The translations under genes were made by a program, and so were the position numbers. From assembly GCF_006439025.1 (NCBI RefSeq), contig NZ_RCYZ01000004.1, positions 1 through 64,000 of the forward strand: a stretch of DNA of 64,000 bases. Reading direction: 5' to 3'. The notes under the pieces were generated by a model. It worked only from the letters and a program-made list of their open reading frames with translations, did no database searches and had not been told where the DNA came from. Position 1 is the stretch's first letter; each line of letters begins with the position of its first letter. This DNA is from Hymenobacter nivis (GTDB lineage: Bacteria; Bacteroidota; Bacteroidia; Cytophagales; Hymenobacteraceae). Positions 17,618 through 27,312 of the stretch are shown piece by piece.

Positions 17618-17685
17618 GGTCCAGGAAATCTGGCTAAAAAGTAGGCCAAATGGAATAAAAAAGGTACTTTTGGTTGTTCTCTTAG

Positions 17686-19707
<2,022 letters not shown>

Positions 19708-19791
19708 ACCACGGCTTTGTCTAATTCCCCGAATTGGTCGGACTTTGGGAGCGATTTGCCAGTTTTAAGGCCGTTTTATAACTGAATTGAG

Positions 19792-19822
19792 AAACGCCGC
19801 CCGGGTTCGGGCGGCGTTTTTT
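19792..19822 (+). terminator. gyrB terminator
   Basis: A 12-bp perfect stem (AAACGCCGCCCG / CGGGCGGCGTTT) with a four-base loop continues into a T-run, 85 nt after the gyrB stop. Confidence 0.92.
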
Positions 19823-20328
19823 ATGCGCAAGCTTTAGTTATATAATGCTCATTACCAGCTTCTCGCAGCTATCTATTGGGTAGGTGTTTTGGGCCCCAGC
19901 ACCCGCGGCAGCCGCAGAAACTCTTGCAGCTCCAGCGCATCGAGTAGTCGCTGGTGTCTGCCGAGCATTCTGAAAACTGCCGTTAATTAACCCAAAACCA
20001 CGTTTCCTGGTAGAGTCCTTGCGATTCCCTGCCGTATCCACCAAGCTGCCCAATTATCAAATTTAATGGACTGTTTGGTGTAGCGCACCGTGCATTTGGC
20101 CAGGGCCCCGTGGCCGGCGGTTAGCAATTCCCGCTAATTTGTGCCTTGGCTGCGGTGCTGGGTGGCGACGGAGATAGTGCGGCGAAACCAGGCTTTTTCC
20201 TGCGCCGCGTCCATTCCCCGCGGGTGTGCTGCGGAGAGCTGTTGGAGCAACAGTAGGGGCCCCAGCTTGCTTGGCTTCGTAGGCGGCGAACTCGGCTGGG
20301 GGGAGCCTGGCTTTTAGGGGCGTGAGCT
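19823..20328. other. 506-bp gap with possible gene remnants on the minus strand
   Basis: No intact gene is supported. On the minus strand two short frames have protein-like composition: 20134-20214 reads MDAAQEKAWFRRTISVATQH and six more residues before a stop. Its upstream neighbour frame contains RLPPAEFAAYEAKQAG, which would join it by a single frameshift near the GGGGCCCC at 20258. A second piece at about 19875-19970 reads HQRLLDALELQEFLRLPRV and ends at a stop. These may be the decayed 3' part of an old gene downstream of the FtsZ/FtsK-like gene. Confidence is low. Confidence 0.3.
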
Positions 20329-21156
20329 TTAATTGGCGTATGGGTTTATATGGGTAGTGTTGGGTAGCCGCGCCAGGTGCTCCGCCAAGTGCGCTTCGTC
20401 AGCAATAAGGACCGTGGCCGATTGGCCCGCTGCCGAAGTGCTGATGATACCGGCTTGCTGCAACTGGTGCACGACGCGATGGGCCCGGTTGTAGCCCAGC
20501 TTTAGTTCGCGCTGGAGGAGCCCGCTGCTGGCTTTTTGGCGCTGCACCAGCAGGCGTGCGGCTTCGGCAAAGGCCGCGTCGCGCCCATCGGGGCCCGGAG
20601 GTGGGGTGGGAATGCTGGGGCGTGGTGCCGCAGCTGCGAGCGCCGGGGCCCCATAACCGACTAAGACGCACAGCTGCAACTCGGGGCCCGCCGGTTCGTC
20701 ATATTCGCCGTGGCCGAAAATCATTTCGGTGTCTTCGCCTACCATATCCCGCACGGTTTCGATGACGAAGGTTAGTTCGTCCATGTCCAGTGGGGCATCC
20801 AGGCGGGACGTGATGCTGAGCAAAATGCGGCGGGCTGGGCTGGTAGGAGCGAGGCCGTGGTGATGAAACCGAATGGCTGCCACCAGCTGGGCTGCCCGGC
20901 CCGGGCCGTTGGCAGTGGCGGTGGCAACACCGAAGCTGGTGGCGCCGGCCAAAGTGGTACGGATATCGTCGGCTTCCACGTTCACGTCCTCAACCACTAA
21001 TAGGCACGCGCACAGCGGTACCAGCTGGGCCAGGGTGCGCAGCCGTGCGGCCGGGTCGGCGGGGGCAAAAGCACTGCTCGGCTGCTGCTCCCACTCCGTG
21101 AGCAGGGTGTTGGCCAGCGCGTGGGTGGTCGGGGCGGAGGAGGTGGGCTGCTGCAT
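20329..21156 (-). CDS. FtsZ C-terminal half fused to an FtsK gamma DNA-binding domain
   Basis: 275 residues from the ATG at 21156; a TTG eight codons upstream is the alternative start. Residues about 57-168 align with the second half of FtsZ: VEDVNVEADDIRTTL corresponds to the T7 catalytic loop (pattern N-x-D-x-x-D, here N59, E61, D64), ANGPGRAAQLVAAI to the GEDRA-E helix, and RILLSITSRLDAPLDMDEL to EMIFGHGEYDE and LQLCVLVGYG to the C-terminal domain. The GTP-binding half with its Gly-rich loop is absent. After a Pro-rich linker, residues 195-252 match the FtsK gamma winged helix (QKASSGLLQRELKLGYNRAH, RVVHQLQQAGIIS), which recognises KOPS. It is divergent from ppk1. Domain calls are firm; the biological role is unknown. 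Confidence 0.82.
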   Translation of the reverse strand: MQQPTSSAPTTHALANTLLTEWEQQPSSAFAPADPAARLRTLAQLVPLCACLLVVEDVNVEADDIRTTLAGATSFGVATATANGPGRAAQLVAAIRFHHHGLAPTSPARRILLSITSRLDAPLDMDELTFVIETVRDMVGEDTEMIFGHGEYDEPAGPELQLCVLVGYGAPALAAAAPRPSIPTPPPGPDGRDAAFAEAARLLVQRQKASSGLLQRELKLGYNRAHRVVHQLQQAGIISTSAAGQSATVLIADEAHLAEHLARLPNTTHINPYAN

Positions 21157-21328
21157 GGCGAGGGGGGGTAGTGGGCCCAAAGGTGGTGCGCTACCGCGTC
21201 AAAGCGCGTCATTTTCGGCCGGGGCCCTATTTTTATTTGGGGCCCCGGCCCGGGCGGGTGCGCGGGCGGTTGTTATTTTACTGCCCAGTGCCGCCCCGGG
21301 GCCCCATTCGCGCCAATCCTGTCATCTT

Positions 21329-23665
21329 ATGAAACTGTTCAAGTCCGCCGACCTTATCCGCAAGAGCAAGTACATCAGCCGCGACCTGAGCTGGATGCGA
21401 TTCAACTACCGGGTGCTCGACCAGGCCCAGGACACGGGCAAGAGCCTGTTTGATCGGCTTAAGTTCTTGGCCATCACCAGCTCCAACCTCGACGAGTTTT
21501 TCATGATTCGGGTGGGTTCGCTCTACAATTACCTCGACTACGGCAAGGAGCGGGTGGACTACTCGGGGCTGCGGGAGCTACCGTTTCGGCGCAAGCTGCT
21601 CGATTTTGCCCACCGCTTCGTCAACGACCAGAGCCTGACATACGTGAACGAACTGAAGCCGGTGTTTGAAAAAAACGGCTTCAATATTTTGAAGGTGAGC
21701 GACTTGACGGAGATAGAGGGCCGCAAGGCCGATGGCTTCTTCAAAAACACGGTGTTTCCGCTGCTCACGCCGATGGTGTACGACGCCTACCACGGCTTCC
21801 CACTGATAATGAACCAGATGCTCATTTTTGGGGTGGTGACGCGGGCCAGCAACCCGGGGGCCCTGGGCCTGGGCGGGGAAGCCGAAAAAGGCCAGGAGCG
21901 CATCACCTTCGTGCAGATTCCGCAGAACCTGACGCGCTTTTTTGAACTGCAGCGCAAAGACCGGGTTATTTTCGTACCTATTGAGGAAATTGTGCGCGAG
22001 TACCTGCCGCGGCTCTTCCGCAACGTCGAAATTCTGTCGGCCGACCTGATGCGCATCACGCGCAATGGCGATTTCACGCTGGAAGAGTCCGACGACATCG
22101 ACAACGACTTCATCAAGGAAATCCAGGTGGGCCTGAAAACCCGCAAGCGCGGCCGCGTGGTGCGCGTAGAAGTGGAGCCCAATGCCTCGCCGCTGCTAAT
22201 GGAAGTGCTGCGCGAGCGGTGGAGCATCGACAACGGCAACATATTCGTCATCAGTGCCTTGCTCGACATGAAAGGGCTATGGCAAATCATTCGCCACCCC
22301 AATTTCCGGGGTAAGGGGGCCAAGTCGCCGGCCCCGGTAATGCCCCTGAGCCTGCCCGCCGGGGCCGAGGACAACCTCTTTGAGTACCTCAAGCACCACG
22401 ACGTGCTGCTGCACCACCCATACAACAGCATCGAGCCGATGGTGCGCCTGCTGGAGCAGGCCGCCGAAGACCCGCAGGTGCTGGGCATCAAGCAGACGAT
22501 TTACCGGCTCGCCGACGAGTCGCGGGTGAGCGCGGCACTGCTGAAAGCGGCCGAAAATGGCAAGCACGTGTCGGTGCTGTTCGAGGTAAAGGCGCGCTTC
22601 GACGAGGAGAAGAACATCCGCGAGGGGGCCCGGCTGGAGAAGGCTGGCTGCTTCGTGATTTACGGGGTGAGCAAGTACAAGACGCACACCAAGTTGCTGA
22701 TGATCATCCGCAAGGAAGGGGAGAAGGTGACGCGCTACGTGCACATCGGCTCGGGCAACTACAACGAGCAAACCTCGCGACTCTACACCGACCTGAGCTT
22801 ACTGACGACGAACGACACCTACGGCCACGACGTGTCGGAATTCTTCAACGTCATCACCGGCCACTCACAGCCCGACGACTACGAGTACCTCATCACGGCC
22901 CCCAAGGACATGCGCCAGCAGCTCATCCACCTGGTGCGCGAGGAGGTGAAGCACGCCAAAAAAGGGCATGCCAGCGGCATCGTGATGAAAATGAACTCGC
23001 TGGAAGACAAGGAGTTGATTGATGAGTTTTACAAGGCGGCGAAGGCCGGCGTACCTATCCGGTTCATCGTGCGGGGCATTTGCTGCTTGCGGCCGGGCCG
23101 GCCGGGGCTGAGCGACAACATCGAGGTGCGCAGCATCGTGGGCGAGTACTTGGAGCACGCGCGGTTGTTCTACTTCCACAACGGCGGCGACGCCCGCGTG
23201 TACGCCGGCTCGGCCGACGCGATGGTGCGCTCCTTCGACCGGCGCATCGAGGCGCTGTTCCTGATCGTGAACCCGCAGCTGCGGCGCGAGGCCATCAGCA
23301 TCTTGATGCTGAACTTGTTGGACAACCAAAACAGCTACGTAATGCGCGAGGACGGGGCTTACATCCGGCAGCGCCCGGCCGCCGGCGAGCCCGTGGTGAA
23401 CGTGCACAAAGACTTTTACAAGCGCGACGAGGCCCAGCTAGCCCTGGCCACGCCCGAGGGCTTGCTGGACTTGCTGGCCCAGCAAGCGGCCCGACGCCTG
23501 GAAATCGCCGCCGCCCTGGTCGCCGCCGAAACCGAAGCCGCCGAAGTTGCCGCCCAAGCCGCAGCCCAGGGCCCCGACTCGACCTTTGGCGAAGGCCTGG
23601 GCGACGAGGAAAACCTGGCCGGCGTGGATACCGCAGCCGAGGCCGTGCAAGCCGGGCTGGAGTAG
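21329..23665 (+). CDS. ppk1: Polyphosphate kinase 1
   Basis: 778 residues from the ATG at 21329; the in-frame region before it is non-conserved and overlaps the divergent gene. The N-terminal domain starts SKYISRDLSWMRFNYRVLDQ and includes ITSSNLDEFFMIRVGSLY. The catalytic domain contains VKARFDEEKNIREGARLEKA, the autophosphorylated His453 in KYKTHTKLLMI and YVHIGSGNYNEQTSRLYTD, with the second phospholipase-D-like His motif further on. It polymerises ATP gamma-phosphate into polyphosphate, usually at the inner membrane. After about residue 700 there is an unusual Ala/Glu-rich tail of about 70 residues. The exopolyphosphatase gene faces it across a shared hairpin. Confidence 0.96.
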   Translation: MKLFKSADLIRKSKYISRDLSWMRFNYRVLDQAQDTGKSLFDRLKFLAITSSNLDEFFMIRVGSLYNYLDYGKERVDYSGLRELPFRRKLLDFAHRFVNDQSLTYVNELKPVFEKNGFNILKVSDLTEIEGRKADGFFKNTVFPLLTPMVYDAYHGFPLIMNQMLIFGVVTRASNPGALGLGGEAEKGQERITFVQIPQNLTRFFELQRKDRVIFVPIEEIVREYLPRLFRNVEILSADLMRITRNGDFTLEESDDIDNDFIKEIQVGLKTRKRGRVVRVEVEPNASPLLMEVLRERWSIDNGNIFVISALLDMKGLWQIIRHPNFRGKGAKSPAPVMPLSLPAGAEDNLFEYLKHHDVLLHHPYNSIEPMVRLLEQAAEDPQVLGIKQTIYRLADESRVSAALLKAAENGKHVSVLFEVKARFDEEKNIREGARLEKAGCFVIYGVSKYKTHTKLLMIIRKEGEKVTRYVHIGSGNYNEQTSRLYTDLSLLTTNDTYGHDVSEFFNVITGHSQPDDYEYLITAPKDMRQQLIHLVREEVKHAKKGHASGIVMKMNSLEDKELIDEFYKAAKAGVPIRFIVRGICCLRPGRPGLSDNIEVRSIVGEYLEHARLFYFHNGGDARVYAGSADAMVRSFDRRIEALFLIVNPQLRREAISILMLNLLDNQNSYVMREDGAYIRQRPAAGEPVVNVHKDFYKRDEAQLALATPEGLLDLLAQQAARRLEIAAALVAAETEAAEVAAQAAAQGPDSTFGEGLGDEENLAGVDTAAEAVQAGLE

Positions 23666-23669
23666 CCAT

Positions 23670-23703
23670 AAGTAGGGGCCCCAGCATCCTGGGGCCCCTA
23701 CTT
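23670..23703. terminator. Perfect GGGGCCCC-cored hairpin between convergent ppk1 and ppx
   Basis: 15-bp perfect arms (AAGTAGGGGCCCCAG and its complement) with a four-base loop lie between the two stop codons, four bases from each. Only a weak T-run follows on either side. Confidence 0.7.
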
Positions 23704-23707
23704 TCGG

Positions 23708-24703
23708 CTACTCCATGCCAGCGGGCTGGTTGCGCACGTCGGGCACGGGCGGGTGGGCGGGGTGGCCGCTGGTGGGGCTGATTTCGTCGAAATGCTCTTC
23801 AAACAGGGCCTGGAGCATGCCGTCTTTCAGGCCAATGTCGGGCACGATCATGCTGCTCACATTGGCCCAGTGCATGGCCGCGAGGTAGATGTGGCCGGCG
23901 GGCACGATGACGTCGGCGCGGTCGGGGTTGAGCATGGCCACGTTCACGCGCTCCTCCATGCTAAGGCTGGCGAGGCGGGCGAGCAGGGTTTCGAGGCTGC
24001 GGCGGGCCACGGCCTTGTTGGGCGCGGCCGGCGACATGGTGTAGAGCTTGTTGATGTTGCCGCCCGTGCCGATGGCGCGGGTGACGTGGTAGCGGCGGGC
24101 GTTTTCGCGCACCCAGGCCTCCATGCGGGCCCAGAGGTCGTCCTGGGCGTCGGTGCTGGGGCCCCCGCTTTCCTCTTGCTGCATGCGGCGGATGGAGCCG
24201 ATTTCGAACGACTGCGCGGCCACCTTGCGGCGGTCGTGGTACACATTGAATTCGGTACTGCCGCCGCCCACATCGATGTGCAGGTAGTGCTTGTTATCTT
24301 CCAGCAGGTGCTCGATGACGCGGTTGATGTAGAAGGCTTCAGCTTGGCCGTCAATTACTTGGATGTGCAGGCCCAGCTCCTGCTGCACGCGGGCGGCGAT
24401 GGCCGCGCCGTTGGTGGCACCGCGCATGGCCGAAGTGGCGCAGATGAGGTGGTGGGCCACTTCGTGCACCTCCATCAGCAGCTTAAGCGAGTGCAGGAAC
24501 TTGACGAATTTCTCCTCCTTGCGGGGCGAAATCTGGCCCGTGGCAAACACGTCCTCGCCGAGCCGCATGGGGTAGCGCACGTACTCGACGCGCTTGAGCC
24601 GGAACTTGCCCTCGTAGTTCAACACGGCCGAAATCTGGCACCGGACGGCGTTGGAGCCGATGTCGATGACGGCCAGTTTGCAAAGCGGAAACTCCACAGG
24701 CAA
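23708..24703 (-). CDS. ppx: Exopolyphosphatase / Ppx-GppA phosphatase
   Basis: 331 residues. The actin-like ATPase-fold signatures are present: AVIDIGSNAVRCQIS (phosphate 1), ICATSAMRGATNG, HIDVGGGSTEFNVY (phosphate 2) and AIGTGGNINKLY. It would remove terminal phosphate from polyphosphate or act on pppGpp. Length is typical of the short, two-domain Ppx of Bacteroidota. No ATG exists near the start; a TTG at 24703 or a GTG at 24697 (giving MEFPLCKLAVID) are both possible. It is convergent with ppk1, forming a synthesis/degradation pair, and has its own -7 box 24 nt upstream. Confidence 0.93.
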   Translation of the reverse strand: MPVEFPLCKLAVIDIGSNAVRCQISAVLNYEGKFRLKRVEYVRYPMRLGEDVFATGQISPRKEEKFVKFLHSLKLLMEVHEVAHHLICATSAMRGATNGAAIAARVQQELGLHIQVIDGQAEAFYINRVIEHLLEDNKHYLHIDVGGGSTEFNVYHDRRKVAAQSFEIGSIRRMQQEESGGPSTDAQDDLWARMEAWVRENARRYHVTRAIGTGGNINKLYTMSPAAPNKAVARRSLETLLARLASLSMEERVNVAMLNPDRADVIVPAGHIYLAAMHWANVSSMIVPDIGLKDGMLQALFEEHFDEISPTSGHPAHPPVPDVRNQPAGME

Positions 24704-24726
24704 AAAATTGGGTGAGTAGAAGCGGG

Positions 24727-24734
24727 CAAAGGTA
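24727..24734 (-). promoter_or_regulatory. -7 promoter box for ppx
   Basis: Minus-strand TACCTTTG, perfect TAnnTTTG, 24-30 nt before the ppx start. Confidence 0.55.
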
Positions 24735-24775
24735 GCGCGGGCCGGGCAACCCCAGCCATGCCCGCCAAAAAGCCG

Positions 24776-25468
24776 CTACGGGGCCCCCAGCTCGGCCAGC
24801 ACCTCGGGCACGCCGGTGCTGGCCGGGGCCACCACGTAGCGCACGCCGCGCCGGCCCGCGGGCGGCTGGTGCGGGTCGATGACGAACACTGGGCACGCGG
24901 CCGGGGCGTAGTGCAGCAGCCCGGCGGCGGGGTACACTTGCAGCGAGGTGCCCACCACGAGCAGGGCATCGGCGGTGGCCACGGTTTCGGCAGCTTCCTC
25001 GATGGCGGGCACCTGCTCGCCAAACCACACGATGTGCGGCCGCAGCTGGGTGCCGTCGGGGCCCAAATCGCCGAGGTGGATGTCGCCGGGGCAATCGTAA
25101 ATCGTGGTTTCGTCGGCCACGGTGCGCATCTGGCCCAGCATGCCGTGCAGGTGCAGCACGTCGGAGGAGCCGGCGCGCTCGTGCAGGTCGTCCACGTTCT
25201 GGGTAATGATGCTCACGCGCCAGCCGGGGTGCGCCTCGAAGCCGGCCAGGGCCCTATGGGCGGCATTGGGCTGCACCTGCTGGGCCTGCCGCCGCCGCTG
25301 GTTGTAAAAATCGAGCACCAGCGCGGGGTCGCGGGCAAAGCCTTCGGGCGAGGCCACGTCCTCCACGCGGTGGTCTTCCCACAGCCCGTTGGTATCGCGG
25401 AAAGTGCGGATGCCGGACTCGGCCGAAACGCCGGCTCCGGTAAGAACAACGAGGTGCTTGCGAGGCAT
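24776..25468 (-). CDS. cobB: NAD-dependent protein deacylase, sirtuin of CobB type
   Basis: 230 residues. NAD-binding GAGVSAESGIRTFRD, TQNVDDLHERAGS and the catalytic His in VLHLHGML are intact, as are GTSLQVYPAAGL and the HIVWFGEQVP loop. It removes acetyl or other acyl groups from lysines using NAD. The small zinc-binding module that normally has four cysteines contains only one (TIYDCPGD), so zinc is probably not bound; Bacteroidota CobB proteins without these cysteines are known. The gene is 72 bp upstream of ppx on the same strand, but ppx has its own promoter. Confidence 0.93.
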   Translation of the reverse strand: MPRKHLVVLTGAGVSAESGIRTFRDTNGLWEDHRVEDVASPEGFARDPALVLDFYNQRRRQAQQVQPNAAHRALAGFEAHPGWRVSIITQNVDDLHERAGSSDVLHLHGMLGQMRTVADETTIYDCPGDIHLGDLGPDGTQLRPHIVWFGEQVPAIEEAAETVATADALLVVGTSLQVYPAAGLLHYAPAACPVFVIDPHQPPAGRRGVRYVVAPASTGVPEVLAELGAP

Positions 25469-25778
25469 AAGAAGAGGGATAACGAGGGCAGCAAAGCCGT
25501 TCTGCCTGCTGCTAAAGGTACTGCTTCAATAAATATTCGTTGGCCTCATCTGGGGCATCTGCCGCCGCCCAGACGCTGCGCGGTGCAACCACAAGATGCC
25601 GTTGCTCACAATCGAAAGCCGCTCCCGCCACGCATTTTGCTGAAGCACCAGTGCTGCCCGCAAGTTGAAGTTGGCGCAGGGCCGGGGCCCGACGCAACGA
25701 GGGCGTATCATTGCGGCGCTTTTGCCATGGGTGCGGAAGCGGCCGGCTAATTGTCACTGCCTGGGTTTTGCTGCGTAA
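25469..25778. other. Gap with an ambiguous small minus-strand frame
   Basis: The minus strand is open in two overlapping frames. 25526-25711 (61 codons) has GC-rich third positions and contains ANFNLRAALVLQQNAWRERL. 25512-25823 overlaps the rightward gene at 25779 and ends VWAAADAPDEANEYLLKQYL. Either could be a small gene or a remnant, and neither resembles a family I know. A near-consensus -7 box (TACCTTTA) at about 25513-25520 points toward cobB. Confidence 0.25.
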
Positions 25779-26351
25779 ATGATGGGACTGCTCTTGAATT
25801 GGCTGATCGACTGGATGGCGCATGATGTGTGGCCCATTGTGGGCTGCGCGCTGGGGTTCCTGGCGTCATCGTGGTGGACTTACCGCCAAGTGAGCAAACC
25901 AGCCCCGGCCGACCCGCAGCAGCGGCGACGCGCCAAGGCGCGGTCCACCTTCAATCCGCTATTAGTGGCGGTCCTGTTCGGCGTGGGTACCGCGATAACC
26001 TACAATAATTTCAAAACCAACCGGCTCTATGCGCGCGGCAGTGCTTATGCCGTGGGCACGGTGACGGGGCACTACGCCATGTCGGAGCGCCGCAGTGCCT
26101 ACGTGTATTCGGCCGCCGAAGGCTGGCACGAATTGCTGCCGGGTGCCCGCAGCCCCATCACGCTTTACTACACCTACGAGGTGGGGGAGTGGCGCTACCA
26201 AGGCCGCGATGTGTACCCCGGCCCCGACAGCAGCTGTCCCCTCACGCCCGGGGCCCGGTGCTGGGTGCGCTACCCTTTGGCCAACCCCCGCCTAAGCCAA
26301 CTCGTGCTGTTGCCCGCCGACACCGCTGCCCGGCCAGCCGCGTCCCGTTAG
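25779..26351 (+). CDS. Membrane protein of unknown function (DUF3592-like)
   Basis: 190 residues. Helix 1 is near the N-terminus (WPIVGCALGFLASSWWTY) and helix 2 around residue 65 (FNPLLVAVLFGVGTAITY). The part between is short and basic. The C-terminal 110 residues would be a periplasmic or extracytoplasmic beta domain, with GTVTGHYAMSERRSAYVY, ITLYYTYEVGEWRYQGRDVY and a Cys pair (SSCPLTPGARCWVRYP). The pattern of a short helical anchor and a domain that takes a 'value + modifier' form recalls DUF3592 proteins, but the match is loose. Two consecutive ATGs start the gene. Function not recognised. Confidence 0.7.
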   Translation: MMGLLLNWLIDWMAHDVWPIVGCALGFLASSWWTYRQVSKPAPADPQQRRRAKARSTFNPLLVAVLFGVGTAITYNNFKTNRLYARGSAYAVGTVTGHYAMSERRSAYVYSAAEGWHELLPGARSPITLYYTYEVGEWRYQGRDVYPGPDSSCPLTPGARCWVRYPLANPRLSQLVLLPADTAARPAASR

Positions 26352-26381
26352 CGGCGCCCAGCTCAGCCAGTTGGCTGCCCC

Positions 26382-27239
26382 TCAAAACCGCCCCAGCTCA
26401 CTACTTGCAAAGTCCCACTCCGGTGTGGCTACCCGGGCCGCCGCCGGCTGCACCCTAAACCAGGCCCCGAGCGCAGGCTCGGCCACGTTGCGCAGCACAT
26501 GAACGCTCTGGGCGGGCATGTAGCTTTGGGCCAGTAGCATGAACCGCTGGCCGGTAGCGAGGTTTTCGGCCACGTCCACCACCAGCACGGCGTGGCCCGG
26601 GGCCCCCCCGTGGATGAGCACGTCGCCGGGCAACACTTCGGCCAGGAGCACGGGCTCCAGCTCGCGGCGCAGCGACAAAGTGCCCGCGTAGCCGAACGTG
26701 GGCACGAGGTAGCGGGCCAGGGCCGCGTGGGTCGGCGTTTCGACGGGCTTGGGCGCCGGTTGCACTTCTTCCTCCACCACCCGGAAAGTGCGGCCGGCCA
26801 CGTAATCGGAAAACCAGAAATCATAGCCCGTGGTGAGGTGGAAATGCACCCGGTTGGGGTCGAGGGCAAACAGGTACTCGGCCCGCAGCCGGATGACGGC
26901 GTCGGCGCACTGCTGAAGGTCGGTGGGGCCCACGTCGATGTCGACCACGGCGGCCACCACGTCCTGGCGGTCCTTCAGCCGGCCGTTGTAGAGGCGGGCG
27001 GGCGTGCCAGCGGGGCGCAGGGGCAAGCCGCGCAGCCACGCCCCCCACGTGCCCGCCGCCGCCTCGACCCGCCGGCAGCCAGCCGGCACCGCAAACCGGG
27101 CGGCCAGCGCCTGGCCCGGGCGGCCGGGTTGCCCCAGCCACGGGTAAGCAGGGTGCCGGGCGGGGGCCCCTGGGGCCCCCACCGGCAGCCCTAGTAGCTG
27201 GGCGGCTAATGCGGCTGTGAACAGGAACGATAACGCCAT
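26382..27239 (-). CDS. Exported DUF4846 protein
   Basis: 285 residues from the ATG at 27239, which begins a signal peptide (MALSFLFTAALAAQLLGLP). The DUF4846 features are clear: LYNGRLKDRQDVVAAVVDID, TDLQQCADAVIRLRAEYLF, HFHLTTGYDFWFSDYVAGRT and near the end PGDVLIHGGAPGHAVLVVDV, which has an NlpC/transglutaminase-like ring. The role of the family is unknown. The start codon lies only 11 nt after the T-tract of the topA terminator, so transcription must come from read-through or from a leader within the topA 3' end. Confidence 0.85.
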   Translation of the reverse strand: MALSFLFTAALAAQLLGLPVGAPGAPARHPAYPWLGQPGRPGQALAARFAVPAGCRRVEAAAGTWGAWLRGLPLRPAGTPARLYNGRLKDRQDVVAAVVDIDVGPTDLQQCADAVIRLRAEYLFALDPNRVHFHLTTGYDFWFSDYVAGRTFRVVEEEVQPAPKPVETPTHAALARYLVPTFGYAGTLSLRRELEPVLLAEVLPGDVLIHGGAPGHAVLVVDVAENLATGQRFMLLAQSYMPAQSVHVLRNVAEPALGAWFRVQPAAARVATPEWDFASSELGRF

Positions 27240-27250
27240 GGGAGGGAGCC

Positions 27251-27280
27251 AAAAAAAGCCCGTACTGCACGGGCTTTTTT
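27251..27280 (-). terminator. topA terminator, 11 nt before the DUF4846 start codon
   Basis: On the minus strand AAAAAAGCCCGT, a five-base loop, then ACGGGC and seven T. It ends topA transcription and abuts the next start codon. Confidence 0.9.
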
Positions 27281-27312
27281 GGTTGTTAAGGCCCAACGCG
27301 GGGCGTGGGGGA

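Noticed and set aside
20873..21328. 152-residue extension of ppk1
   Set aside because: It overlaps the coding sequence and promoter region of the divergent FtsZ/FtsK-like gene, and Ppk1 proteins start at the conserved region after 21329.
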